From positions 25,832 through 89,831 of the forward strand of contig NZ_JAATEM010000031.1 of assembly GCF_012034205.1 (NCBI RefSeq): a stretch of DNA of 64,000 nucleotides, written 5' to 3'. Source of the DNA: Streptomyces composti (GTDB lineage Bacteria > Actinomycetota > Actinomycetes > Streptomycetales > Streptomycetaceae). The position numbers and the translations under genes are program-made. Of this stretch, positions 18,157 to 28,967 are shown piece by piece. Position 1 is the stretch's first letter, and every line of letters starts with the position of its first letter. The notes under the pieces are model-generated. The model was not told the DNA's origin. It searched no databases and saw only the letters and a program-made list of their open reading frames with translations.

Positions 18157-18630
18157 TCAGCCGGGCAGGGCGTCCTCGTCGACGATGTGCACCGCGGCCT
18201 CCTCGGCGGAGGCGGCCGCGCCGTCGATGCCGACGTCCCGCGCGACCAGGGCTTCCTCCTCGTCCTCGTGCGCCCCTTCGTCGGGGGCCACCAGCCGGCC
18301 GGAGCGGATGGCGCCGACCTCGTTGTCGAGGAGTTCGCCGTCCGTTCCGTCGCAGTCGCCGATTCCGTCGCCGTCGGGGGCGGGAGCGAGATCGGGCAGC
18401 TCCTCGGCGAGCCGTTCGTCGAGGGTCTCGCCCTCCAGGCGTTCGGCCGCGGTCACCCTGCGGTGCTCCACCGCCCACGGTCGCTCGGGCGGGGACCAGC
18501 CCCGGTCCAGGGGGTCGGCCACGCCGTCGTCCTCCAGGGTGTCCTCGGCGTCGAGCAGTCCGGCGTCGTCCTGGATCTCGGACGCGTCGGGCTGGTAGAC
18601 GTCGTCTCCCCATCCGTCGGCGCTGCTCAC
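18157..18630 (-). CDS. DUF5709 family protein
   Basis: The 157-residue, very acidic protein starts at GTG 18630 with GGAGG five bases upstream. It begins SSADGWGDDVYQPD and carries the family's DDAGLLDAEDTLEDDG and LDRGWSPPERPWA blocks, with later LPG-terminated acidic stretches. It is probably cytoplasmic and partly disordered. I recognise it as DUF5709, which has no known function. It lies upstream of rpmE2 on the same strand (75-base gap). Confidence 0.82.
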   Translation of the reverse strand: MSSADGWGDDVYQPDASEIQDDAGLLDAEDTLEDDGVADPLDRGWSPPERPWAVEHRRVTAAERLEGETLDERLAEELPDLAPAPDGDGIGDCDGTDGELLDNEVGAIRSGRLVAPDEGAHEDEEEALVARDVGIDGAAASAEEAAVHIVDEDALPG

Positions 18631-18932
18631 GGGTACCTCCAGGGGTCGGGGACAGATCCGTTCCCGCCGTGGCCCGCACCGGGCCGCCACTGCACGGGGC
18701 ACTGGTGCCGCCGGCCCCTCGTCCGGGGTGCCGGGCGTTCCCCGAGCCAATGCCTGACTCCAGCCTTCCACCCCGCTTCGGCACCGCGCAACGGCACGAC
18801 TTCCGCACAGGGGGTCACAGGGCACGCCCGCACCCGCCGGACGCCCGGGGCACGGGCCGGCCGGGCCCGAACGGCCGGGCAGCCGGCGGGACGGCCCCGA
18901 GAGGAGCCCGCCCGACCGGCCAGCCGTTCACC
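18631..18932. other. Intergenic region, nothing recognised
   Basis: These 302 bases upstream of DUF5709, in the minus-strand orientation, follow the end of the ABC exporter gene. Open frames here have no ribosome binding site or recognisable protein. A DUF5709 promoter should be present but was not identified. Confidence 0.4.
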
Positions 18933-20714
18933 TCACCCGTGCCAGGACCGCCACAACGCCGCGTAGGCGCCGTCCGCCGCGACCAGTTCCTGGTGACTGC
19001 CCAGCTCGCTGATCCGGCCGTCCTCGACGACGGCGATCACGTCCGCGTCGTGGGCGGTGTGCAGCCGGTGCGCGATGGCGACCACCGTGCGGCCGTCCAG
19101 GACGCGGGCCAGGGACCGCTCCAGATGCCGGGCCGCGCGCGGGTCGAGCAGGGACGTCGCCTCGTCCAGGACCAGCGTGTGGGGATCGGCGAGCACCAGC
19201 CTGGCCAGCGCGACCTGCTGGGCCTGGGCCGGGGTGAGCGCCACGCCGCCGGAGCCGACCTCGGTGTCGAGTCCGCCGGGGAGCGCGCGGACCCAGCCGT
19301 CCGCGTCGACCGCGCGAAGCGCGGCCCACAGCTCGGTGTCCTGCGCGCCGGTCCGGGCGAGCCTCAGGTTGTCGCGCAGGGAGCCCACGAAGACGTGGTG
19401 CTCCTGGTTGACCAGCGCCACATGCGACCGCACCTGCTCCGCGGTCATCCGGGACAGCTCAGCCCTGCCCAGGGTCACCGAGCCGTCCCGCGGCTCGTAG
19501 ATGCCGGCCAGCAGCCGGCCCAGCGTCGACTTGCCCGCGCCGGAGGGGCCCACCAGGGCCATCCGCGTGCCGGGTGCGACCTCCAGCGACACCTTGCGCA
19601 GCACGTCCACGCCCTCGCGGTAGCCGAAGCGGACCGCCGACGCCCTCACCTGCCGCCCGTCGGGCGTGAGCGTGGCGTCGCCGGCGTCCGGTTCGATGTC
19701 CCGCACCCCGACCAGCCGGGCCAGCGACACCTGCGCCACCTGCAGCTCGTCGTACCAGCGCAGGATCAGCTGCACCGGCTCCACCAGCATCTGGGCGATC
19801 AGCGCGCCGGTGGTCAGCCGGCCCACACTCGTCCAGCCCTGCAGGACGAGCACCCCGCCGATCATCAGGACCGAGGCGAGCACGGTCACATGGGTGATGT
19901 TGACGACCGGGAAGAGGACCGACCGCAGCCAGAGCGTGTAGCGCTCCCACGCCGTCCATTCCCGGATCCGGCGGTCCGACAGCGCCACCCGGCGCTCGCC
20001 GAGGCGGTGCGCCTCCACGGTGCGGCCGGCGTCCACGGTCTCGCTGAGCGCGGCGGCCACGGCGGCGTAGCCGGCGGCCTCCGACCGGTAGGCGGAGGGC
20101 GCCCGCCGGAAGTACCAGCGGCACCCGGCCACCAGCAGCGGTACGGCCACCAGCACGGCCGGCGCCAGCTCGGGCGCGGTGACCACCAGGCCGCCCAGCA
20201 GCAGCGCGGCCCACACCACGCCGATGGTCAGCGTGGGCACGGCCTCCCGCATGGCGTTGCCGAGCCGGTCGATGTCGGTGGTGATCCGGGACAGCAGATC
20301 ACCCGTGCCGGCCCGCTCCAGCACCCCGGGCGGCAGCCCCACCGACCGCACCAGGAAGTCCTCGCGCAGATCGGCCAGCATCCGCTCGCCGAGCATCGCC
20401 CCGCGCAGCCGCACCTGCTGCACGAACAGGGCATGCACCAGGAGCGCGAGCAGGAAGAACCCGGCCGTGAGCTCCAGATGCAGCTCCCGCGCTCCACTGG
20501 AGACCCGCTCGACCAGGGTGCCGAGCAGGTAGGGCCCCACCATCGAGGCGATCACCGCGATCGCGTTCACGGTGATCAGCAGCAGGAAGGCCCGGCGGTG
20601 CCGGCGCAGCAGCTCGCCGACGTAGGCGCGGACCGTGGCGGGGGCACCCACGGGCAGGGTGCCGGCCGTGGTCGGGGCCGCCGGGTCGTGGGCCGGGGGC
20701 GCCACGCCGATCAT
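18933..20714 (-). CDS. Heterodimeric ABC exporter half A (intact Walker A, degenerate signature)
   Basis: The 593-residue protein has a type IV ABC exporter layout: six membrane helices in residues 30-330 and an ATPase domain behind. Walker A is GPSGAGKST (near 390), the Q-loop is VNQEHHVF, Walker B is LVLDEATSLLD with the catalytic Glu, and the H-loop is AIAHRL. The signature is LTPAQ, not LSGGQ. Its start overlaps the stop of half B as ATGA, so the two are coupled. It should form one canonical ATP site by borrowing the LSGGQ of half B. The exported substrate is unknown; a lipid, peptide or drug is possible. Confidence 0.92.
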   Translation of the reverse strand: MIGVAPPAHDPAAPTTAGTLPVGAPATVRAYVGELLRRHRRAFLLLITVNAIAVIASMVGPYLLGTLVERVSSGARELHLELTAGFFLLALLVHALFVQQVRLRGAMLGERMLADLREDFLVRSVGLPPGVLERAGTGDLLSRITTDIDRLGNAMREAVPTLTIGVVWAALLLGGLVVTAPELAPAVLVAVPLLVAGCRWYFRRAPSAYRSEAAGYAAVAAALSETVDAGRTVEAHRLGERRVALSDRRIREWTAWERYTLWLRSVLFPVVNITHVTVLASVLMIGGVLVLQGWTSVGRLTTGALIAQMLVEPVQLILRWYDELQVAQVSLARLVGVRDIEPDAGDATLTPDGRQVRASAVRFGYREGVDVLRKVSLEVAPGTRMALVGPSGAGKSTLGRLLAGIYEPRDGSVTLGRAELSRMTAEQVRSHVALVNQEHHVFVGSLRDNLRLARTGAQDTELWAALRAVDADGWVRALPGGLDTEVGSGGVALTPAQAQQVALARLVLADPHTLVLDEATSLLDPRAARHLERSLARVLDGRTVVAIAHRLHTAHDADVIAVVEDGRISELGSHQELVAADGAYAALWRSWHG

Positions 20715-22585
20715 GCGGTCTCCTCGATCTCTTCGAGTTCCTCGGGCTCTTCGAACGTCTCCAGCCGGTGCGGCACCTCCGGCGGTGCCGCGCGGTCCTC
20801 CGGCGGTGCCGCGCGGTCCTCCCGGGTGTCGCGCGGCTCCTCGAGCCGGGCCTCGTCCTCGGTCTCCCGGGTCACCACCGCCCGGTACCGGGGCTCGGTG
20901 CGCACCAGCTCGCGGTGGGTGCCGACCGCCACGACCGTGCCCTCGTGCAGGAACACCACCCGGTCGGCCCGGTCCAGCAGCAGCGGCGACGAGGTGAACA
21001 CCACCGTCGTCCGCCCGGACCGCAGATCGCGCAGCCCTTGGGCGATACGGGCCTCGGTGTGCGAGTCCACGGCCGAGGTTGGCTCGTCCAGGACCAGCAC
21101 CTCGGGGTCGGCGACCAGCGACCGGGCCAGGGCGAGCCGCTGGCGCTGGCCGCCGGACAGCGACCGCCCGCGCTCGGTGAGCCGCGCGTCCATCGGGTCC
21201 CGGACGTCCAGCGAGCCCTGCACCAGTGCCGCCAGCACGTCCCCGCACTGCGCGGCCTCCAGCGCGGCCTGCGGTTCGACCTTCCCGGAGGCGGGCACGT
21301 CGAGCAGCTCGCGCAGGGTGCCGGACAGCAGCACCGGGTCCTTGTCCTGGACCAGGACCGCCTCGCGGGCGCTCTCCAGCGGCAGCTCGTCCAGCGGCAC
21401 ACCGCCGAGCAGCACCGAGGCGCCCGGCTGGGGTGCGTGCCCGCCGAGCCGCTCGGCCAGCCTCCCGGCCACGTCGGGGTCCCCGCACACCACGGCGGTG
21501 AGCCGGCCGGACGGGGCGCACAGACCCGTCTCCGGGTCGTACAGATCGCCGGACACGCTCTGCCCGGGCAGCGAGCCCTCGGCGTCCATGGCCCGCTCCA
21601 GGGCCAGTACCCGCGCGGCCCGCCGGGCGGAGGGCTTGGAGAACGAGTAGGCCATGGCGATCTCCATCACATGGCGCAGGGGGTAGCCGAGCAGCATCAC
21701 GGAGCTGTAGACGGCGACCAGTTCACCGACCTCGACCCGGCCCTGGCGGGCGAGGTGCACGCCGTAGGCGACGACGCCGATCAGCAGCAGCCCCGGCAGC
21801 AGCACCTGGAGCGCGGCGATCAGCGACCACATGCGGGCGCTGCGCACCGCCGCGTGCCGCACCTCCTGGGAGGCGCGCCGGTAGCGCTCGAGGAAGAGTT
21901 CCTCGCCGCCGATGCCGCGCAGCACCCGCAGTCCCGCCACGGTGTCGGAGGCGAGTTCGGTGGCCCGCCCCGCCTTGGCGCGCTGCACATCGGCCCGCCG
22001 GGTGGCGTGCGGCAGCAGCGGCAGCACGGCGCAGGCCAGCACCGGCACACCCACGGCGACGACGACACCGAGCGCCGGCTGGTAGACGACCAGGCCCGCG
22101 GAGACCAGCACGATGGTGACCGCCGCCGCGGTGAAACGGGAGAGGGCCTCCACGAACCAGCCGATCTTCTCGACGTCGCCCGTGGACACGGTCACCACCT
22201 CACCGGCCGCGACCCGCCGGGTCAGCGCGGCACCGAGGTCGGCGGCCTTGCGCGCCAGCAGCTGCTGGACGCGGGCGGCGGCGGTGATCCAGTTGGTGAC
22301 GGCGGCCCGGTGCAGGAAGGTGTCACCGACGGCGTTGCTCACACAGACCAGCGCCAGCAGACCGCCCGCCAGCGCCAGCCGTTCACCGGAGCGGTCGACG
22401 GCGGCCTGCACGGCCACGCCCACGCAGAACGGCAGCGCGGCCACCGAGGCGAAGTGCAGCAGACCCCAGGCGAGCGCGACGAGCTGCCCGGACAGCTGGT
22501 TGCCGAAGAGCCACCACAGGAGCCGGGGGCCCGAACGCGCGTCGGGCACACCCGGATCGGGAAACGGAAGGTCTTGAATACGCAT
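20711..22585 (-). CDS. Heterodimeric ABC exporter half B (lost Walker A, intact signature)
   Basis: The 624-residue partner of half A has six membrane helices in its first 320 residues. Its Walker A position reads VVCGDPDVAGRLAERL (near 367), without the GKS/T needed to hold ATP phosphates. The H-loop position is FTSSPLLL, with no histidine. The signature LSGGQRQR (near 475) and Walker B VLVLDEPTSAVD are intact. A Glu/Pro-rich C-tail includes a short tandem repeat (EDRAAPP twice). The site built from its Walker A and the signature of half A must therefore be non-catalytic. It lies 138 bases downstream of the MarR gene in the same direction. Confidence 0.92.
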   Translation of the reverse strand: MRIQDLPFPDPGVPDARSGPRLLWWLFGNQLSGQLVALAWGLLHFASVAALPFCVGVAVQAAVDRSGERLALAGGLLALVCVSNAVGDTFLHRAAVTNWITAAARVQQLLARKAADLGAALTRRVAAGEVVTVSTGDVEKIGWFVEALSRFTAAAVTIVLVSAGLVVYQPALGVVVAVGVPVLACAVLPLLPHATRRADVQRAKAGRATELASDTVAGLRVLRGIGGEELFLERYRRASQEVRHAAVRSARMWSLIAALQVLLPGLLLIGVVAYGVHLARQGRVEVGELVAVYSSVMLLGYPLRHVMEIAMAYSFSKPSARRAARVLALERAMDAEGSLPGQSVSGDLYDPETGLCAPSGRLTAVVCGDPDVAGRLAERLGGHAPQPGASVLLGGVPLDELPLESAREAVLVQDKDPVLLSGTLRELLDVPASGKVEPQAALEAAQCGDVLAALVQGSLDVRDPMDARLTERGRSLSGGQRQRLALARSLVADPEVLVLDEPTSAVDSHTEARIAQGLRDLRSGRTTVVFTSSPLLLDRADRVVFLHEGTVVAVGTHRELVRTEPRYRAVVTRETEDEARLEEPRDTREDRAAPPEDRAAPPEVPHRLETFEEPEELEEIEETA

Positions 22586-22723
22586 GAGATCCCAGGGCTC
22601 GGAGCTAGGGCAGACAATGGCTGCAAGCCGTGACAGGTTGACCTCGTTCCGTTCGGGCGGGCAACCGGTTTTCGACCCCGCCACCCGGAACCGGCCGGAG
22701 CCCGGGATCCGGTGGGAACGGAC

Positions 22724-23170
22724 TCAGTGCGGAGCCGCGGTCCCGTCGACCAGGGTGTCGAGCAGCTCGCCCAGGATCTTGCGCTGCTGGTCCCCCAGCG
22801 GGGCGAGGATCTCCTCCGCGGCGGACCTGCGGGCCGCGCGCAGCTCCCGCAGCGCGGCCCGTCCCTCGTCGGTCAGCTCGATCCGGGTCACCCGCCGATT
22901 GTCCGGATCGGGCACCCGCCGCACCTTGCCGCTCGCCTCCAGCCCGTCGACCAGCGTGGTCACCGCCCTGGGCACCACCTCCAGCCGCTCGGCGAGGTCC
23001 GCCATGCGCGGCGGTGAGCCGTAGTGCGCGAGGGTGCGCAGCAGCCGTGACTGGGCCGGGGTGATGCCGAGTTCGCGCCGCTCCAGGTGATGCTTCTGGA
23101 TGCGGTGCACCCGGCGGGTGAGCCGAAGCAGCTGCTCGGCCAGCAGGCCGTCGGGATCGGGGGAGGTCAT
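22724..23170 (-). CDS. MarR-family transcriptional regulator
   Basis: The 148-residue winged-helix protein has the MarR layout: dimerising first and last helices, recognition region MADLAERLEVVPRAVTTLVDGLEASGKV (about residues 55-82), and the wing RRVPDPDNRRVTRIELTDEG with the usual D-x-R. It sits between two ABC exporter units: half B/half A follow it on the same strand, and a third ABC gene starts 139 bases away in the opposite direction. It is likely to repress one or both, responding to an exported compound. Confidence 0.92.
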   Translation of the reverse strand: MTSPDPDGLLAEQLLRLTRRVHRIQKHHLERRELGITPAQSRLLRTLAHYGSPPRMADLAERLEVVPRAVTTLVDGLEASGKVRRVPDPDNRRVTRIELTDEGRAALRELRAARRSAAEEILAPLGDQQRKILGELLDTLVDGTAAPH

Positions 23171-23194
23171 GCGCAGACAATATCAGGAGGTCAT

Positions 23195-23220
23195 TCATTA
23201 TGAGCATAGGTAACAATGAG
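23195..23220. promoter_or_regulatory. Putative MarR operator in the divergent gap
   Basis: An AT-rich imperfect inverted repeat stands out in otherwise GC-rich DNA: TTCATTATGAGC on the left and, read on the other strand, CTCATTGTTACC on the right (8 of 12 positions agree). It lies 25 bases upstream of the MarR start and about 90 before the divergent exporter start, where a shared operator is expected. This is inferred from position and symmetry only. Confidence 0.45.
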
Positions 23221-23308
23221 CTAGGCTCCCATTGATCCGGCGTCGCCCCGCGCGGACCGGACGCCCCCGGTGCGAGCCGAGGCCCGCCCGCCCGAGCCGA
23301 AGGAGACC

Positions 23309-25117
<1,809 letters not shown>

Positions 25118-25160
25118 AAATATGCCGGGATTATGACGATATGAGGGTTACCGTGCCCGC

Positions 25161-26042
25161 ATGCAGACCAACACTCCGTCACGGAACTCGATCCGGCTGA
25201 CGCGCCGGGGCCGTCTCGCCCTCATGGCGACCGGGGCCGTCGTGGCAGGCACCGCCGTGGCGGTGCCGCTGCTGATCCTGGGGGACGAGAGCGATGCCCG
25301 CCCCACCGCGCTGGTCGTCCCGGAGGGCTGGCGCGCGAACCAGGTCTACGCCGCCGTCGACAAGGCCCTCGCCCTGCCCGCGGGCACCACCCAGAAGTCC
25401 CTCGCCAAGGCCCGCCTCAAGCTGCCCGGCGACGCGGAGGGCAACCCCGAGGGCTACCTCTTCCCCGGGACGTATCCGCTGCAGAAGGGGACGACCCCCG
25501 AGAAGCTGCTGGCCGAGATGGCCGAGGCCGCCCACCGGAAGTTCAACGGGGTGCCGATCGCCGCCGGTGCGCAGCGCAACGCCATGAACGTTTACCAGGC
25601 GGTCACCATCGCCAGCATCGTCCAGGCGGAGGCCTCCACCGAGGACGACATGGGCAAGGTGGCCCGGGTGATCTTCAACCGGCTGGAACGCGGCATGCCG
25701 CTGCAGATGGACTCCACGGTCTCCTACGCCCTCGGCCGGCCCACCCTGCACGCCAAGGCCGCCGACACCAAGGTCGACAGTCCCTACAACTCCTATCAGC
25801 GCATGGGCCTGCCGCCGACCCCCATCGGCAACCCCGGCGAGAAGGCGCTGCGCGCCGCGATCAACCCCACCCCCGGCGACTGGCTCTACTTCGTCACGGT
25901 CAAGCCCGGCGACACCCGCTTCACCGCAGACCTCAAGGAGCATCAGCGCAATGTCGCCGAGCGCGACGCCGCACGGAAGAAGGCCGCCGAGCAGAAGAAC
26001 GAGCAGGAGAACGAGCAGAAGAAGGCGGCCGCCCAGGGGTGA
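25161..26042 (+). CDS. mltG: Endolytic transglycosylase MltG-like protein (short form)
   Basis: The 293-residue protein has a basic cytoplasmic start, one membrane segment at about residues 21-41 and an extracellular YceG/MltG domain. The conserved ASIVQAEA segment holds the invariant catalytic Glu at about 157, followed by ARVIFNRLERGMPLQMDSTVSYALG and SPYNSYQRMGLPPTPIGNPG. MltG cleaves nascent glycan strands and helps set their length. This copy is shorter than the usual streptomycete protein of 350-600 residues and lacks the large N-terminal extension, so it may be a second, specialised copy. It ends in a Lys/Glu/Gln-rich tail. A strong hairpin follows the stop. Confidence 0.88.
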   Translation: MQTNTPSRNSIRLTRRGRLALMATGAVVAGTAVAVPLLILGDESDARPTALVVPEGWRANQVYAAVDKALALPAGTTQKSLAKARLKLPGDAEGNPEGYLFPGTYPLQKGTTPEKLLAEMAEAAHRKFNGVPIAAGAQRNAMNVYQAVTIASIVQAEASTEDDMGKVARVIFNRLERGMPLQMDSTVSYALGRPTLHAKAADTKVDSPYNSYQRMGLPPTPIGNPGEKALRAAINPTPGDWLYFVTVKPGDTRFTADLKEHQRNVAERDAARKKAAEQKNEQENEQKKAAAQG

Positions 26043-26043
26043 G

Positions 26044-26083
26044 CCGGTGCGCCGGTGCGCCGCCGGGTGCACCGGCGCACCGG
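26044..26083 (+). terminator. Perfect 15-bp hairpin after mltG
   Basis: CCGGTGCGCCGGTGC (26044-26058) and its exact complement GCACCGGCGCACCGG (26069-26083) flank a 10-base loop, starting two bases after the stop codon. There is no U-run, as is common for streptomycete terminators. It lies between the convergent mltG and FAD oxidoreductase genes and may stop transcription both ways. Confidence 0.75.
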
Positions 26084-26101
26084 GCAGCGATTGCACCGTT
26101 C

Positions 26102-26128
26102 CGCGCCACCCGCGCCACCCGCGCCACC
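26102..26128. repeat. Three tandem copies of CGCGCCACC
   Basis: Exact 9-base units at 26102-26110, 26111-26119 and 26120-26128 lie between the hairpin and the FAD oxidoreductase stop. It is a simple minisatellite that could vary in copy number between strains. Confidence 0.8.
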
Positions 26129-26171
26129 CGGGCGGTGCGGGCGGGCATCCCCCGTCCGCACCGGCCGCCCG

Positions 26172-27251
26172 TCAGGCCGCGGCGAGCGGCTGCTCGGCGA
26201 GCAGCCGCCTGATGTCCCGCACCGCGGCGCGCCCGGCGCGGTTCGCGCCGATGGTGCTGGCGGACGGGCCGTAGCCGACCAGATGGATGCGCGGATCGGC
26301 GGCCACCCGCGTGCCCTCCATCCGGATGCCGCCGCCCGGTTCGCGCAGCCGCAGCGGAGCGAGATGGTCCACCGCCGGACGGAAACCCGTGGCCCAGAGG
26401 ATGACGTCGGACTCGATCCGCCGCCCGTCTGGCCACTGAACGCCGTCCGGGGTGATCCGGTCGAACATGGGCTGCCGGTCCAGGACACCGTCGGCGATGC
26501 CCTGCCGGATCGCCTCGGTGAGCGGCAGCCCCGTCACCGAGACCACGCTGCGCGGGGGCAGACCCTGCCGCACCCGCTCCTCCACCAGGGCCACCGCCGC
26601 CCGCCCGGCCTCCGCGTCGAACGGTCCCTCGCGGAACACCGGCGGGCGCCGGGTCACCCAGGTGGTGCTCGCCGCGTACGGGGCGATCTCCAGCAGATGC
26701 TGGGTACCCGAGGCCCCGCCGCCCACCACGACCACCCGCAGCCCGGCGAACGCCTCGGGCCCCGGGTACTGCGCGGTGTGCAGCTGCCGTCCCCGGAAGG
26801 TCTCCTGGCCGGGATAGCGCGGCCAGAACGGCCGGTCCCAGGTGCCGGTGGCGCTGATCAGGGCCCGTGCCGTCCAGGAGCCGCCGGACGACTCCACCAG
26901 CAGCCGCCCGTCGCCGTTCTCGCGCACGGCCCGCACATCCACGGGGCGCCGCACCCGCAGGCCGAAGGTCCGCTCGTAGCGGTCGAAGTACTCGGTGATC
27001 ACCTCGGCGGAGGGGCGCTCCGGGTCGGCGCCGGTCAGCTCCATGCCGGGCAGCGCGTGCATGCCGTGCACCTTGCCGTACGTCAGGGACGGCCAGCGGT
27101 GCCGCCAGGCGCCGCCGGGACCCGGGGAGTGGTCCAGCACCACGAAGTCGCGGTCCGGCACGAAGCCGGTGCGCCGCAGGTGGTAGGCGCTGGACAGGCC
27201 CGCCTGCCCGGCGCCGATGACGACCACGTCGACCTCACGGTTGGTGTTCAC
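26172..27251 (-). CDS. FAD-dependent oxidoreductase, flavin monooxygenase-like
   Basis: The 359-residue protein has an N-terminal FAD-binding GxGxxG (VVVIGAGQAGLSSAYHLRR, residues 9-27), a second Rossmann motif for NAD(P)H (VVVVGGGASG, about 167-176) and the late ATGFRP motif typical of flavin-containing monooxygenases and related pyridine-nucleotide flavoproteins. It is slightly short for a Baeyer-Villiger enzyme. The substrate is unknown. It is divergent from the YjbQ gene with 78 bases between the starts. Confidence 0.88.
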   Translation of the reverse strand: MNTNREVDVVVIGAGQAGLSSAYHLRRTGFVPDRDFVVLDHSPGPGGAWRHRWPSLTYGKVHGMHALPGMELTGADPERPSAEVITEYFDRYERTFGLRVRRPVDVRAVRENGDGRLLVESSGGSWTARALISATGTWDRPFWPRYPGQETFRGRQLHTAQYPGPEAFAGLRVVVVGGGASGTQHLLEIAPYAASTTWVTRRPPVFREGPFDAEAGRAAVALVEERVRQGLPPRSVVSVTGLPLTEAIRQGIADGVLDRQPMFDRITPDGVQWPDGRRIESDVILWATGFRPAVDHLAPLRLREPGGGIRMEGTRVAADPRIHLVGYGPSASTIGANRAGRAAVRDIRRLLAEQPLAAA

Positions 27252-27329
27252 GGTTTCAACAACCGTGCCGTGTCCGTGGAACTTCCCGCCTCCCCGGCGA
27301 AGCCCGGCGCATGGGTGAGGATGGAGGGC

Positions 27330-27758
27330 ATGTCAGATGCCTTCACCACCCGAGTCCTCACCGTCGCCACCGGATCCGCGGAGAGGGTCGTCGACATCAC
27401 CCGCGACTGCGAGTCCTTCCTGCGGGACACGGCGGCCGGCCGCGACGGTCTGCTGAACGTCTTCGTGCCGCACGCCACCGCCGGGATCGCGATCATCGAG
27501 ACCGGCGCGGGGAGCGACCACGACCTGCTGGCGGCCCTGCACACCCTGCTGCCCGCCGACGACCGCTGGCAGCACCGGCACGGCAGCCCCGGCCACGGCC
27601 GCGACCATGTGCTGCCCGCCCTGGTCCCGCCGCACGCCACCCTCCCGGTGATCGGCGGCCGCCTGGAGCTGGGCACCTGGCAGTCGGTCTGTCTGGTCGA
27701 CACCAACCGCGACAACCCCGAGCGCCGGGTACGCCTCAGCTTCCTCGCGGGCGCCTGA
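27330..27758 (+). CDS. YjbQ-family protein (secondary thiamine-phosphate synthase)
   Basis: The 142-residue protein is a clear UPF0047/YjbQ member: LLNVFVPHATAGIAIIE (about residues 40-56), the HRHGSPGHGRDHVLPALV block with histidines, and the closing LELGTWQSVCLVDTNRDNPERRVRL. E. coli YjbQ has weak thiamine-phosphate synthase activity; the true role of the family is debated. The ATG at 27330 uses GTGAGG nine bases upstream. An ATG at 27321 is an alternative. Confidence 0.9.
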   Translation: MSDAFTTRVLTVATGSAERVVDITRDCESFLRDTAAGRDGLLNVFVPHATAGIAIIETGAGSDHDLLAALHTLLPADDRWQHRHGSPGHGRDHVLPALVPPHATLPVIGGRLELGTWQSVCLVDTNRDNPERRVRLSFLAGA

Positions 27759-27860
27759 CCGTGCGTGCCCGGGGCGGGACGCGACCGCGGGTGCTCCGAG
27801 CGGGACCCCGGCCGTACGCGCCCCGAGCGAGCGGGCCCCGGCTCACTCCGGGAACGCGGT

Positions 27861-28697
27861 TCACTCCCGGTGGCGCACCACGACCACCGGGCAGTCGGCG
27901 TGGTACAGCAGCGCCTGGCTCACCGAGCCCAGCAGCAGCCCGGTGAAGCCGCCGTGCCCGCGCGCCCCGGTGACCAGCAGCTGGGCGTCCTTCGAGGCCT
28001 CCAGCAGCGCGTGCCGCACCCGGCCCCGCTCCGCCCGCAGCTCCACGGGGACCTCCGGACGAGCGGCGCGCTCCGCCGCCACCGCGTCCGCCAGCAGCCG
28101 CTCGTGCGTCTCGCGCAGCTGGTCCAGGTCGACCACGACGTTCAGCGGGTCGGCCGGGCCCGCGTAGGGCGTGGGCTCGCTCCAGGTGTTCCACACATGC
28201 ATCGCCACCAGCGGCGCCCCGCGCAGCGCGCACTCCCGGAAGGCGAAGCCCACGGCGGCCGCCCCGGCCTCGGAGCCGTCCACGGCGAGCAGCACCGGCC
28301 CTTCGGGGGCGGGGCGCCCGCGGACCACCATCACCGGGCAGTACCCGTGCGCGGCCAGTTTCACCACCGTCGAGCCGAGCAGGAGATCGCCGAACCCGCT
28401 GTGCCCGCGGCTGCCGACCACCGCGAGCACCGCGTGCCGCGACTCGCTCTGCAGCACCGTCAGCGTGTCCCCGGCCGCCACCGTCCTGGCGATCTCCAGA
28501 TCGGGGAAGAGGTCGGCGGCCCGCTGCTCGGCCTGCGCGAGGGCCCCGTGGATCATCGGGTCCAGATCCGCCGCGTGGCTGAAGGCGTGCACGATCCTCA
28601 GCCCGGCGCCGCGCAGACGGGCCTCGCGGGCCGCGGTGTCGACCGCGGCGAGACTGTGCGGCGAGCCGTCCACTCCCACGATCACGGTGTCGTTCAC
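27861..28697 (-). CDS. Tandem universal stress protein (two UspA domains)
   Basis: The 278-residue protein holds two UspA domains, residues about 1-140 and 145-278. Each has the ATP-binding signature: GSRGHSGFGDLLLGST in the first and GARGHGGFTGLLLGSVS in the second. The first domain starts VIVGVDGSPHS and the second VLLAVDGSEAG. ATP-binding Usp proteins respond to growth arrest, oxygen or redox stress. It is divergent from the antiporter regulatory gene, 270 bases away. Confidence 0.93.
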   Translation of the reverse strand: MNDTVIVGVDGSPHSLAAVDTAAREARLRGAGLRIVHAFSHAADLDPMIHGALAQAEQRAADLFPDLEIARTVAAGDTLTVLQSESRHAVLAVVGSRGHSGFGDLLLGSTVVKLAAHGYCPVMVVRGRPAPEGPVLLAVDGSEAGAAAVGFAFRECALRGAPLVAMHVWNTWSEPTPYAGPADPLNVVVDLDQLRETHERLLADAVAAERAARPEVPVELRAERGRVRHALLEASKDAQLLVTGARGHGGFTGLLLGSVSQALLYHADCPVVVVRHRE

Positions 28698-28967
28698 TGC
28701 TCACTCCCGTCCCCGGGTGCCACCGGGTACCCGCGGGCGCGGACGTCTACGCGGGCGGGCCGGGTCGCGGCGACACGACCTCCGGCGGGGATCCTGGTGC
28801 CGCGGCGGGCGTCTGTCCATCCGTGGCGACACCCATGTCCGCGCCGAACGGCCGGATGGCACGATGTCCGCCGTGGGTGTGGACCATCAGTACGATGAAG
28901 CGCCACATTCGGCATGCCCGGCATGTCGCACGACCAAGAACGAAGCAGAACTGGAAGGGGACGGGCT

